DNA of 57,582 bases from Flavobacterium araucananum (GTDB taxonomy: Bacteria > Bacteroidota > Bacteroidia > Flavobacteriales > Flavobacteriaceae): NCBI RefSeq assembly GCF_002222055.1, contig NZ_MUGS01000006.1, forward strand, positions 1 through 57,582. Reading direction: 5' to 3'. Positions 50,475 through 57,582 of the stretch are shown piece after piece. The notes under the pieces are model-generated. The model was not told the DNA's origin, made no database searches, and was given only the letters and a program-made list of their open reading frames with translations. Made by a program: the position numbers and the translations under genes. Numbering within the stretch: the first letter of the stretch is position 1; every line of letters begins with the position of its first letter.

Positions 50475-50990
50475 CTATAAGTCAAAACCATAGGCTAGAC
50501 GTAGTGCTACCTGATTGGTTTTGAATTTGTTGTAGTCCTCATAACGAACACTGATATCAATGTATTTGTTGGCATACCCAATTCCTGGAGCCCATAAAAA
50601 AGTAGTGTCATTGTAGCCGTTTGTAACAGCAAAACCAGCACCTACCTCACCTAAAACATAGAATTGATCTTCCCATACAAAGGCTTTAAAACCTGCTTTT
50701 GCCGGAATAAATCCAAGATCTTTTGTTTCAATTCCATTTTCATCTTTCATAAACAAGTTGGTGAAACCTGTCGTTAATGTCAACGATGTTTTCTTTGTTA
50801 AATCATATTGCAAACGAACATCTCCACCAAGGGCCCATCTGTAATCTTTGTCAGTTGGTATTCCTCCATTCAGACCAAAACCCAATCTAAAACCCTGATC
50901 ATAATTTTTAACCTCACTGTCTTGAGCGAAAGTAGCATTGGCGTATAATAAAGCGAAAGTAGCTAGGCATAACATTTTTAATTTTCTCAT
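50475..50990 (-). CDS. Outer-membrane beta-barrel protein 3
   Basis: The 171-residue protein has a signal peptide (about 1-22, ending TFAQD) and repeated amphipathic strands: YDQGFRLGFGLNGGIP, GGDVRLQYDLTKKTSLTLTTGF, GFKAFVWEDQFYVLGEVGAGFAV, KYIDISVRYEDYN and VALRLAYGFDL. It is a small porin-like barrel with unknown cargo. The upstream region has two exact 12-bp direct repeats at 51046 and 51067 and a lone LytTR-like half-site at 51036-51044. Confidence 0.75.
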   Translation of the reverse strand: MRKLKMLCLATFALLYANATFAQDSEVKNYDQGFRLGFGLNGGIPTDKDYRWALGGDVRLQYDLTKKTSLTLTTGFTNLFMKDENGIETKDLGFIPAKAGFKAFVWEDQFYVLGEVGAGFAVTNGYNDTTFLWAPGIGYANKYIDISVRYEDYNKFKTNQVALRLAYGFDL

Positions 50991-51045
50991 GACAATCTTT
51001 TTTGAATTTTTAATACTGTAAAAATACTTTCAAGGTCTAACGGAC

Positions 51046-51078
51046 TTGTTATATAATTTTTAATAATTGTTATATAAT
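51046..51078. promoter_or_regulatory. Exact 12-bp direct repeats at 21-bp spacing
   Basis: TTGTTATATAAT occurs at 51046-51057 and 51067-51078, start-to-start distance 21 bp (two helical turns). They lie in the divergent gap between OM barrel gene 3 (ATG 50990) and the MATE gene (TTG 51181), at a distance from the OM gene similar to that of the LytTR sites. They fit a dimeric regulator, but the motif does not match the LytTR consensus. Confidence 0.4.
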
Positions 51079-51152
51079 ATTAGGATTGGCGAAAAAAGAG
51101 CTTAATGTTTGCTTATGTTTTTAATAATATCAAAGAATCCAAAGCTTCTGAT

Positions 51153-51160
51153 TATCTTTG
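51153..51160 (+). promoter_or_regulatory. -7 element for the MATE gene
   Basis: TATCTTTG matches TAnnTTTG, 20 nt before the TTG start at 51181, so a very short leader is expected. This supports the TTG start over the internal ATG. Confidence 0.5.
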
Positions 51161-51180
51161 CCGACTAAAAAAGAGTAGCA

Positions 51181-52566
51181 TTGAATTTAAAGCAATACAC
51201 CAAAGAGTTTTCGTATAATTTAAGATTAGCATATCCTATAATACTAGGAATGGTAGGACATACCTTAATAGGTATCGTAGATAATATAATGGTAGGGAAA
51301 CTAGGGAGTACTGAACTTGCTGCGGTTTCGTTAGGAAACAGTATGATTTTTATTGCAATGTCACTCGGGATTGGTTTTTCTACAGCAATTACGCCAATTG
51401 TTGCCGAAGGTGATGCAGAGAAAAACGACAGTAAGATTCGTTCAGCCTTTCATCATGGATTATTTTTGTGTACTATTTTAGGATTATTTCTTTTTGGGAT
51501 AATTGTTTTAGCAAAACCCATAATGGAATTACTGCAACAACCGGCGGATGTTATTGCGCTTGCAAAACCATATCTGGATTGGGTTGCTTTTTCGCTTATT
51601 CCTTTAATCGTGTATCAGGGATACAAACAATTTGCTGACGGATTATCGATGACAAAATATTCGATGTATGCCATGATTATGGCAAATGTCCTGCATGTAG
51701 GTATAAATTATGTATTGATTTACGGTATTTGGATTTTTCCAAAAATGGGTATTATTGGTGCAGCACTTGGTACCGTAATCTCAAGAATTTTTCTGGTTAT
51801 GTTCATGCATATTATGCTGTCAGGAAGAAAAGATTTAAAACGTTTCTTTAAAAACTTCAGCTTTGATGAGATTAAAAAAGAAACCATAAAAAAGATCATC
51901 AGTATTGGTTTTCCATCTGCTATGCAAATGCTTTTCGAAGTCGTATTGTTTACAGCATCGATCTGGCTTTGTGGCAATATTGGCAAAACCAGTCAGGCAG
52001 CCAATCAAATTGCGTTAAGTCTGGCTTCGCTTACTTTTATGTTTGCCATGGGACTTAGTGTTACTTCGATGATTCGGGTAAGTAATCAAAGAGGTCTGCA
52101 GGATTTTAAGAACTTAATTGTTGTGGCGCGTTCTATTTTTTTATTGGCAATTATAATCGAAACGGTATTTGCAATTCTGTTTGTAGCTTTCCATAATTTC
52201 CTGCCTCATATTTTCTTAAATATGGAAAACGGAGGTCAGCTTCTGGACAATAGCGAAGTAATAAGTATTGCATCAAAGCTACTTTTGATCGCAGCAGTTT
52301 TTCAAATTTCTGACGGAATACAAGTCGTTGTTCTCGGAGCTCTACGCGGACTTCAGGATGTAAAAGTCCCCATGTACATAACGTTTATTGCGTATTGGGT
52401 AATTGGTTTCCCGATCTCTTATTATTTGGCAGAGTATACAGAGCTAAAAGCGCAAGGTGTCTGGATTGGACTTTTGGCAGGATTAACTTCTGCCGCAATA
52501 TTCCTTTATATCCGCTTTCATTACTTAACAAAAAAATTAATCAATAATTCACTTTCAAATAGTTAA
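51181..52566 (+). CDS. MATE-family multidrug/cation exporter
   Basis: The 461-residue protein has about twelve membrane helices in two homologous halves, as usual for MATE antiporters. YPIILGMVGHTLIGIVDNIMVGKLGSTELAAVSLGNS is the characteristic helix 1-2 region and the second-half counterpart is FPSAMQMLFEVVLFTASIWLCG. These transporters exchange drugs or organic cations for H+ or Na+. The start codon is TTG (no nearby ATG; promoter spacing supports it). Confidence 0.9.
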   Translation: MNLKQYTKEFSYNLRLAYPIILGMVGHTLIGIVDNIMVGKLGSTELAAVSLGNSMIFIAMSLGIGFSTAITPIVAEGDAEKNDSKIRSAFHHGLFLCTILGLFLFGIIVLAKPIMELLQQPADVIALAKPYLDWVAFSLIPLIVYQGYKQFADGLSMTKYSMYAMIMANVLHVGINYVLIYGIWIFPKMGIIGAALGTVISRIFLVMFMHIMLSGRKDLKRFFKNFSFDEIKKETIKKIISIGFPSAMQMLFEVVLFTASIWLCGNIGKTSQAANQIALSLASLTFMFAMGLSVTSMIRVSNQRGLQDFKNLIVVARSIFLLAIIIETVFAILFVAFHNFLPHIFLNMENGGQLLDNSEVISIASKLLLIAAVFQISDGIQVVVLGALRGLQDVKVPMYITFIAYWVIGFPISYYLAEYTELKAQGVWIGLLAGLTSAAIFLYIRFHYLTKKLINNSLSNS

Positions 52567-52587
52567 ATTTGAAGCTTGAATAAAGTT

Positions 52588-52706
52588 GCCATTGATTTCA
52601 CAGATTAAAATGATTTCTTTTAAAATTTGTGGCAAAAAACATAAACAAGCCAAATTAAGTGACTTGTACAGATTATAAAACCTTTTTAATCTGTGAAATC
52701 AGTGGC
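52588..52706. repeat. Repeat family A copy (23-bp arms)
   Basis: Arms GCCATTGATTTCACAGATTAAAA (52588-52610) and the complement at 52684-52706 differ at one position. The element lies between the MATE gene and the small acidic gene. Confidence 0.7.
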
Positions 52707-52738
52707 AAAAAAAATATAAAAACAAAAAATAAATAAAA

Positions 52739-52966
52739 ATGGAATTACCTAAATTTTTACTCGGAGATAACACTGATTTTCCAGATGATATTTTCATCAT
52801 TCACCTTGATTATCCAAGATTCATAATCAACTTAAAAGATGATGAGGTTGAGTTTATGGAAGAAGCGGAAGATCTTGATGAAGCAGAATTAAATTCTGAA
52901 ATGGAAGGTTTGATTGTTCAGGCAAATGAGTTTTACGACAGAGAAATAACGCGTTACGAAGAGTAG
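52739..52966 (+). CDS. Small acidic conserved hypothetical protein
   Basis: The 75-residue protein is strongly acidic (DDEVEFMEEAEDLDEAELNSEMEG) with a hydrophobic beta-like start (FIIHLDYPRFIINLKDDE). No family name comes to mind, but similar short acidic proteins of this size are common in flavobacteria. It may be a small interaction or inhibitor protein. The following LTA-synthase-like gene starts 86 nt downstream. Confidence 0.65.
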   Translation: MELPKFLLGDNTDFPDDIFIIHLDYPRFIINLKDDEVEFMEEAEDLDEAELNSEMEGLIVQANEFYDREITRYEE

Positions 52967-53052
52967 AAACACGTGGCAGAGACGCACAGCAGTATGTCTG
53001 GCAAATACGTTTTAAAATACTCCTGAATCAAAAAATAATTTAAATCTTTCAA

Positions 53053-54987
53053 ATGAAAAAATTAAGTTTTTTAAAACCCATTTTTAATTTTATAGCAATC
53101 GGATTGCTAATTACTACTTTAAGTAGAATATTTTTATTTTTTCTCTTTAAAGAAAGGGTAGCCGAAACACCAAATTTCTGGTATATTTTTCCAATCGGTC
53201 TTCGAATGGATTTGATATTATTGTGTTATTTGTCGTTTTTACCCGCAGTATTAATTACTTTTCTGCCCAATAAAGCATTGAAATTCACCAATAAATTTTT
53301 GGTAATTTATAGTTTTTTATTCCTGTTTCTAATTCTTTTTGTAGAATTGGCAACACCGGATTTTGTGAAGCAATACGATACACGTCCTAACAAGATTTTC
53401 TTAGATTATCTTATTTATCCTAAAGAAGTGGTGGGAATGCTTCTCAAAAGTTATCTGACTTCTATCATTGTGACTTTTTTAATTTTAGGGGTTGTTTTGT
53501 ACTTTGCTTTCAAAAAAGGAAAAAAATATTTCTATACCACTAGTACGGAGTATAAATTTAAATTGATTCTTTTTCCGTTAGTTGCTTTTTTATTGTTTTT
53601 TGGAGCCCGTTCAAGTCTTACTTCAAAACGACCTATAAATGCCAGTAACGCTGTTTTCTCAACAGATCAACTGACCAATACGTTAGGTTTAAATTCATTT
53701 TATACCGTAGCTTTTGCAGCTTATTCGATAAAAAATGAAGGAAACACCAAGATGTACGGTAAAATGGATGAAGCCGAAGCAATCGCTCGTGTAAAAAAAT
53801 ACATGATTGCCGGACCAAACGATTTTACAGATGCCGAGATTCCGTTTTTGCATGTACAACAACCTGATACAATCCTGAAGAAACCGTATAATTTGGTGAT
53901 TTTTTTACAAGAAAGTTTAGGTGCAGAATATGTGGGTATTTTAGGAGGGAAACCCTTAACACCGGAATTTGATAAACTATCGAAAGAAGGATTGTTGTTT
54001 ACCAATTTATATTGTACAGGAACAAGAAGTGTGCGTGGTATTGAAGCTGTTGTAACAGGATTTTTGCCTTCGCCATCAGAAAGTGTGGTAAAATTAGGAA
54101 ATTCGCAACAAGGATTTTTTACCCTTGCCGACGCTTTAAAACGCAAAGGGTATGATACGAGTTTTATTTATGGCGGAATGGCGAACTTTGATAACATGGC
54201 TTCGTTTTTTAACGGAAACGGTTTTGAAGATATTGTAGATCAGGAAGATTTTGAATCTGATGGGACTAAATATGCTTTTAAAGGAACATGGGGTTACTCT
54301 GACGAAGATTTGGTAACCAAAGCCAATAATTATTTTAAAGCAAAAGGTGATAAACCATTTTTCTCTTTAATGTTCTCGACTTCAAATCATGAGCCATTTG
54401 AATATCCTGAGGGAAGAATAAAACCTTATGATAAAAAACCGGCAACGGTAAATAATGCCATGAAATATGCCGATTTCTCGATTGGTAAATTCTTCGAAAT
54501 GGCAAAAAAAGAGCCTTATTTCAAAAACACTATTTTTATTGTTATTGCAGATCATAACACAAGAACCTACGGAAAAAATCTAGTACCAATTAATAAATTC
54601 CATATTCCGGCTTTGATAATGGGACCAGGAGTGCCAAAAGGAGTTTCGTATAGCAAATTGGCAAGTCAAATTGATATTCCGCCAACATTATTGAGTTATT
54701 TGGGACTTTCTTTTGAAACACCAATGGTAGGTAGAAATTTAAATAAACTGGATCCAAAAACACAAGGACGATCAATCATGCAGTTTAATGATATCAATGC
54801 ATTTAGAGTAGAAAATCAAGTTGTAATCATGCAACCAAACTTGAAACCGTTGCAATTCGAAATCAAAAACGATACGACTTTAATTCCGGTAAAATTAAAT
54901 GAGGAATTAGCAAAAGATGCTTTGGCACATGTCATTACAGCAGGAAATTTGTATAAGGAAAACAAATACAAGTTGAGGAAAAAATAG
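53053..54987 (+). CDS. LTA-synthase-like sulfatase-family phosphotransferase
   Basis: The 644-residue protein has five N-terminal membrane helices (about 8-30, 45-70, 82-102, 130-152 and 168-186) and a large extracytoplasmic alkaline-phosphatase/sulfatase domain (about 275-620). Metal ligand region FLQESLG (E287) and the nucleophile position T324 in CTGTRSVRG match the LtaS family; VIADHNTRTYG is the metal site near the end. In a Gram-negative-type envelope it probably moves phosphoglycerol or phosphoethanolamine groups onto glycans or lipids. Product specificity is unknown. Confidence 0.85.
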   Translation: MKKLSFLKPIFNFIAIGLLITTLSRIFLFFLFKERVAETPNFWYIFPIGLRMDLILLCYLSFLPAVLITFLPNKALKFTNKFLVIYSFLFLFLILFVELATPDFVKQYDTRPNKIFLDYLIYPKEVVGMLLKSYLTSIIVTFLILGVVLYFAFKKGKKYFYTTSTEYKFKLILFPLVAFLLFFGARSSLTSKRPINASNAVFSTDQLTNTLGLNSFYTVAFAAYSIKNEGNTKMYGKMDEAEAIARVKKYMIAGPNDFTDAEIPFLHVQQPDTILKKPYNLVIFLQESLGAEYVGILGGKPLTPEFDKLSKEGLLFTNLYCTGTRSVRGIEAVVTGFLPSPSESVVKLGNSQQGFFTLADALKRKGYDTSFIYGGMANFDNMASFFNGNGFEDIVDQEDFESDGTKYAFKGTWGYSDEDLVTKANNYFKAKGDKPFFSLMFSTSNHEPFEYPEGRIKPYDKKPATVNNAMKYADFSIGKFFEMAKKEPYFKNTIFIVIADHNTRTYGKNLVPINKFHIPALIMGPGVPKGVSYSKLASQIDIPPTLLSYLGLSFETPMVGRNLNKLDPKTQGRSIMQFNDINAFRVENQVVIMQPNLKPLQFEIKNDTTLIPVKLNEELAKDALAHVITAGNLYKENKYKLRKK

Positions 54988-55065
54988 GTTCAAAGGGACA
55001 AAGGTTCAAAGAAACAGAGTGTACAAAACTTTGTAGCTTTGAACCTTTGCTACTTTGAGCCTTTA
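54985..55065. repeat. Repeat family B inverted copy spanning two stop codons
   Basis: AGGTTCAAAGGGACAAAGG and CTTTGAACCTTTGC motifs form an imperfect inverted repeat. The left end overlaps the TAG of the LTA-synthase-like gene and the right end encodes the last residues (GSK) and stop of meaB. The two genes converge on the repeat. Confidence 0.7.
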
Positions 55066-56147
55066 TTAAAATACAATTTTAACAAAAACTGAGCAGCTGC
55101 AAAAGGTGATATTTGATCGTTTTGCACTGCTTTTTTGTTTTGCTCTAATTGAGAAATGATTTCAGGTTGGTTGTAAAAGTTTAGTTTGAGTTGCTCATTT
55201 ATGGTTTCCATCATCCAGAACTGATTTTGTTCTTTTCGTTTTTCCTGAAAAAAATGAGATTCATTTGTCCTCTCAACGTAATTCGAAATAGAAGTCCAGA
55301 TTTCCAAAATGCCTTCTTTTGTGATCGAGCTGCAAGTGGTAACTTTTGGCTGCCAGTTTGATTTTTTAGGAGGAAATAAATGCAAAGCCCTGTTGAATTC
55401 TAATTTTGCAAGATTCGCTTTTTTGATATTATCGCCATCGGCTTTATTGATGACAATAGCATCTGCCATTTCCATAATACCACGTTTTATGCCTTGAAGT
55501 TCATCTCCTGCACCGGAAATTTTTAAGAGTAAAAAGAAATCTACCATACTATGAACAGCGGTTTCGCTTTGTCCAACGCCAACAGTTTCTATAATAATGG
55601 TGTCAAAACCAGCTGCTTCGCATAAAATAATAGACTCACGTGTTTTTCTGGCAACACCGCCCAAAGTATCTCCGGAAGCACTAGGTCTTATAAAAGCATT
55701 TTCGTCCTTTACCAATTCTTCCATACGGGTTTTGTCGCCCAAAATACTTCCGTGCGAGAGGGAGCTACTGGGATCTACAGCCAGAACAGCTACTTTTTTG
55801 CCTAACTGTGTCAGGAAACTGCCAAAAGCTTCAATAAAAGTGCTTTTTCCAACACCGGGAACCCCCGTAATTCCTATTCGGATCGATTTATTGGCATGAG
55901 GCAAACACCCCTTAATAACGTCATTTGCTCTTGCAGTATGCTCCGGGTTTGTACTTTCGACCAAAGTTATGGCGCGGCTTAGCGCCGTTCTGTTTTGGTT
56001 TAAAATCCCATCAATCAATTCAGTAGAAGAGGGTTGTTGTTTTCTGTTTATTTTAATTTGATTGATAGCAGCAACATTGGTAATTTCAGGAGGCGAAATT
56101 CCGGCTTTCTCTTGCAAACTACTGGATTGGTTTTTTGAACTTGACAA
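55050..56147 (-). CDS. meaB: Methylmalonyl-CoA mutase-associated GTPase MeaB
   Basis: The 365-residue SIMIBI-class GTPase helps load and protect the B12 cofactor of methylmalonyl-CoA mutase. GVPGVGKS (95-102) is Walker A, DPSSSLSHGSILGDKTRM is the switch/Mg region, and VGVGQSE and NKADGDN (base specificity) follow. Length is normal for the ArgK/MeaB family. No ATG fits the conserved start, so TTG 56147 (MSSSKNQSSSL) is used. Its mutA/mutB partners are 50 kb away in this window. The final GSK and stop come from repeat family B. Confidence 0.93.
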   Translation of the reverse strand: MSSSKNQSSSLQEKAGISPPEITNVAAINQIKINRKQQPSSTELIDGILNQNRTALSRAITLVESTNPEHTARANDVIKGCLPHANKSIRIGITGVPGVGKSTFIEAFGSFLTQLGKKVAVLAVDPSSSLSHGSILGDKTRMEELVKDENAFIRPSASGDTLGGVARKTRESIILCEAAGFDTIIIETVGVGQSETAVHSMVDFFLLLKISGAGDELQGIKRGIMEMADAIVINKADGDNIKKANLAKLEFNRALHLFPPKKSNWQPKVTTCSSITKEGILEIWTSISNYVERTNESHFFQEKRKEQNQFWMMETINEQLKLNFYNQPEIISQLEQNKKAVQNDQISPFAAAQFLLKLYFNKGSK

Positions 56148-56207
56148 AATGCACTTTTTGATACTGTAAAAGTACAGAAAACAAAAACAGTTTCAAAAAG
56201 TTAGTTT

Positions 56208-56308
56208 GCCACGAATTTCACGAATTCTCACGAATTAAATATTCGATCAAATATTTGCTTAGCATAATTAATATAAAAAAAATGATAAGAATTCGTAAAA
56301 TTCGTGGC
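56208..56308. repeat. Repeat family A copy upstream of meaB
   Basis: Arms GCCACGAATTTCACGAATTCT (56208-56228) and its near complement at 56288-56308 (one mismatch in 21). It is in the gap between the oxidoreductase and meaB. Confidence 0.7.
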
Positions 56309-56318
56309 GAAAAATAAA

Positions 56319-56960
56319 TTAATATCCTGCAGTAAAACGAACCTGGTGGTGTTTTGGAGTTTCGGTTTCATCTGCAATAACAACAGCCAAATCTTCTACA
56401 GAAAGAATACTTCTTTGCTCGTCATTAAAAACAGGACTTTCTAAACCTAAACGGTATTTTCCGGTTCTTCCGGTTGTAATTCCGGCATGCATTTCGAAAG
56501 CCGGGCTAAAAAATGCCCAATCCAAATCTTTTTCTTCTTTAATAATATTCAGATAATCTCTTGCAGCAGATGCGGCAGCGTGATATTCTTTAGGAAAATC
56601 AGGAGTGTCAACCGCTTGTAAACCTGGAGCTACATACAAACTTCCGCCACCTCCAATAGTGATAAAACGTTTTACGCACGATTTTTTTGCAGCTTCCTGA
56701 ATCGCTTTAGATCCGTTACTGAAATCTGCAGTATAATTAGGATTTGTCCAGCCAGGATTATAAGCATTAATGATAACATCATTTCCTTTAAGAGTTTCTG
56801 CCAGAGCCTCTACATTAAAAACATCTGCTTTTACCCATTTAACGTTTTTGGTATCGTTTGGCGTTCTTGCAATGGCAGTAATGTCATGATTTCTGTTCGA
56901 CAATTCGTTTAAGATAGCTGAGCCAACAAATCCTGTTGCTCCAATAAGTGCGATTTTCAT
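56319..56960 (-). CDS. NAD(P)-binding oxidoreductase (YwnB/NmrA-like)
   Basis: The 213-residue protein has a Rossmann start ALIGATGFVGSAIL (residues 3-16), NAYNPGW in place of a typical SDR active site, and GGGGSLYVAPGLQ. This is the pattern of the NAD(P)-dependent, YwnB-like family whose substrates are mostly unknown. It follows the Rrf2 regulator gene by 57 nt on the same strand. A YwnA/YwnB-type regulator-oxidoreductase pair is the likely unit. Confidence 0.8.
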   Translation of the reverse strand: MKIALIGATGFVGSAILNELSNRNHDITAIARTPNDTKNVKWVKADVFNVEALAETLKGNDVIINAYNPGWTNPNYTADFSNGSKAIQEAAKKSCVKRFITIGGGGSLYVAPGLQAVDTPDFPKEYHAAASAARDYLNIIKEEKDLDWAFFSPAFEMHAGITTGRTGKYRLGLESPVFNDEQRSILSVEDLAVVIADETETPKHHQVRFTAGY

Positions 56961-57017
56961 AGTATATAATTTTAATTAGTAATAAAAAATGTTACAGTTT
57001 TGCGTAAAAAAATAGTT

Positions 57018-57425
57018 TTAGAATTGATTAGCAAAATCTTCCAAGGAAATACCTTCTAATTGTAAACTAACTTTTTGATTCATATCAGCATATAAAGAAC
57101 TTAAATTTTGATTGATTTTTTTTCCAACCGGACAATCCGGGTTAGGCTGATTTTTTGCATACCCTAAATTAATGGTTTCAAAAGTCATTTCAAATATTTC
57201 TCTTAGCGTGATTTTCGAAGGATCCACAGCCAGTTTTGTTCCGCCGTTTTTACCTTCTTTACTTTCTACAATATGATTGGCTTTTAAATTGGCAATTTCT
57301 TTTCGAACCAAAACAGGATTCAAATTAATGCTTCCCGCAATATACTCAGATGATAAATAATCATTTGGGTAATTGGTGAGTAAAGTCAAAATGTGAACCG
57401 TTATGGCAAATTTACCTGAAATCAT
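57018..57425 (-). CDS. Rrf2-family transcriptional regulator (YwnA-like)
   Basis: The 135-residue protein has the Rrf2 winged-helix domain (about 1-80, ITVHILTLLTNYPNDYLSSEYIAGSINLNPVLVRKEIANLKANHIV) and a dimer helix. It has one cysteine, C98 in PDCPVG, so it cannot hold the three-cysteine Fe-S cluster of NsrR or IscR; C98 might sense redox or nitrosative signals. It probably represses the oxidoreductase downstream and itself. A minus-strand -7 element lies just upstream. Confidence 0.85.
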   Translation of the reverse strand: MISGKFAITVHILTLLTNYPNDYLSSEYIAGSINLNPVLVRKEIANLKANHIVESKEGKNGGTKLAVDPSKITLREIFEMTFETINLGYAKNQPNPDCPVGKKINQNLSSLYADMNQKVSLQLEGISLEDFANQF

Positions 57426-57444
57426 ACTGTAATAAAATATGTTG

Positions 57445-57452
57445 CAAATGTA
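57445..57452 (-). promoter_or_regulatory. -7 element for the Rrf2 regulator
   Basis: On the minus strand this reads TACATTTG, matching TAnnTTTG, 20 nt upstream of ATG 57425. No -33 TTTG is evident. Confidence 0.45.
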
Positions 57453-57555
57453 AATAGGTTTTCTGAAATAAAAAAAGTTTTTAACTAAAAATTAAATTTT
57501 CTATTCAATAGTTCCCTTATCTTAAAATAAAACAACGTCTTGTTTTTTATTAATA

Positions 57556-57582
57556 TTAACCCGTTGGGTGTAATTAATTTTA
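57556..57582 (+). repeat. Partial repeat family C copy at the window end
   Basis: TTAACCCGTTGGGTGTAATT matches the left end of the 185-bp family C element at 32157. The element is cut by the window edge. Confidence 0.6.

Noticed and set aside
51036..51044. Third LytTR-binding site upstream of OM barrel gene 3
   Set aside because: Only a half-site (TCCGTTAGA on the minus strand) is present, with no partner 21 bp away.
53721..54146. 141-codon minus-strand frame opposite the LTA-synthase-like gene
   Set aside because: Antisense shadow with no supporting start or homology.
1..57582. CRISPR array, prophage, integron or IS element
   Set aside because: No regularly spaced direct repeats with unique spacers, no phage or integrase genes and no transposase were found.

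Overview
The window looks like a chromosomal segment of a Flavobacterium-type bacterium (Bacteroidota, Flavobacteriaceae). The evidence is the very AT-rich DNA, A-rich tracts instead of clear Shine-Dalgarno sites, several TAnnTTTG promoter elements at the -7 position, and lineage-typical proteins: TonB-plug/vWA proteins, a Flavobacterium-style two-subunit methylmalonyl-CoA mutase, DnaJ with one zinc site, and MtaB. I see no prophage, CRISPR array, rRNA operon or transposase. Most of the window is core housekeeping sequence with short accessory islands and many small palindromic repeats between genes.

Layout. 1-6.3 kb: lysozyme-like protein, then on the minus strand udk, divIC/ftsB-like, mutA and mutB, with a RelE/ParE-type toxin-antitoxin pair lodged between mutA and mutB. 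6.5-12.7 kb: dienoyl-CoA reductase-like SDR, methionine-type aminotransferase, then dnaA with a low-molecular-weight phosphatase and an RsmI-like methyltransferase, a hot-dog thioesterase and a YigZ/IMPACT protein. 12.9-17.4 kb: ribD overlapping a HAD phosphatase, a GNAT protein, prmC and a MacB-like permease. 17.5-24.3 kb: hisS with an unusually large internal insertion, tRNA-Trp, grpE-dnaJ and a NatAB-type ABC exporter. 24.5-33.8 kb: a sigma-54 type regulator without a DNA-binding domain, a half-size DEAD-box-like protein, an alpha/beta hydrolase, DUF2007, Cof phosphatase, GNAT, mtaB, an FabG-like SDR and a LURP-one/scramblase-like protein. 33.9-37.6 kb: ECF sigma factor, membrane anti-sigma-like protein with a TonB-plug-like tail, and a plug/vWA protein split by a -1 frameshift.

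38-46.3 kb: beta-propeller-like protein, PPK2 kinase, an accessory cluster of one cytosolic 245-residue protein followed by four tandem paralogous membrane-anchored proteins (effector/immunity-like), a PhoX-like lipoprotein and a MauG-type dihaem peroxidase. 46.5-51 kb: a LytS/LytTR two-component system flanked by outer-membrane beta-barrel genes; two of these carry matching paired direct repeats that fit the LytTR-binding consensus. 51-57.6 kb: MATE exporter, small acidic protein, LTA-synthase-like sulfatase, meaB (chaperone of the mutA/mutB product), and an NAD(P)-binding oxidoreductase with its Rrf2 regulator.

The best candidates for something undescribed are the 40.1-42.8 kb cluster, the predicted LytTR regulon around 46.5-50.4 kb, the slippery heptamer at the vWA frameshift, and the ~155-residue insertion in HisS. 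All function calls come from reading the sequence and recalled family knowledge; no database search was run.
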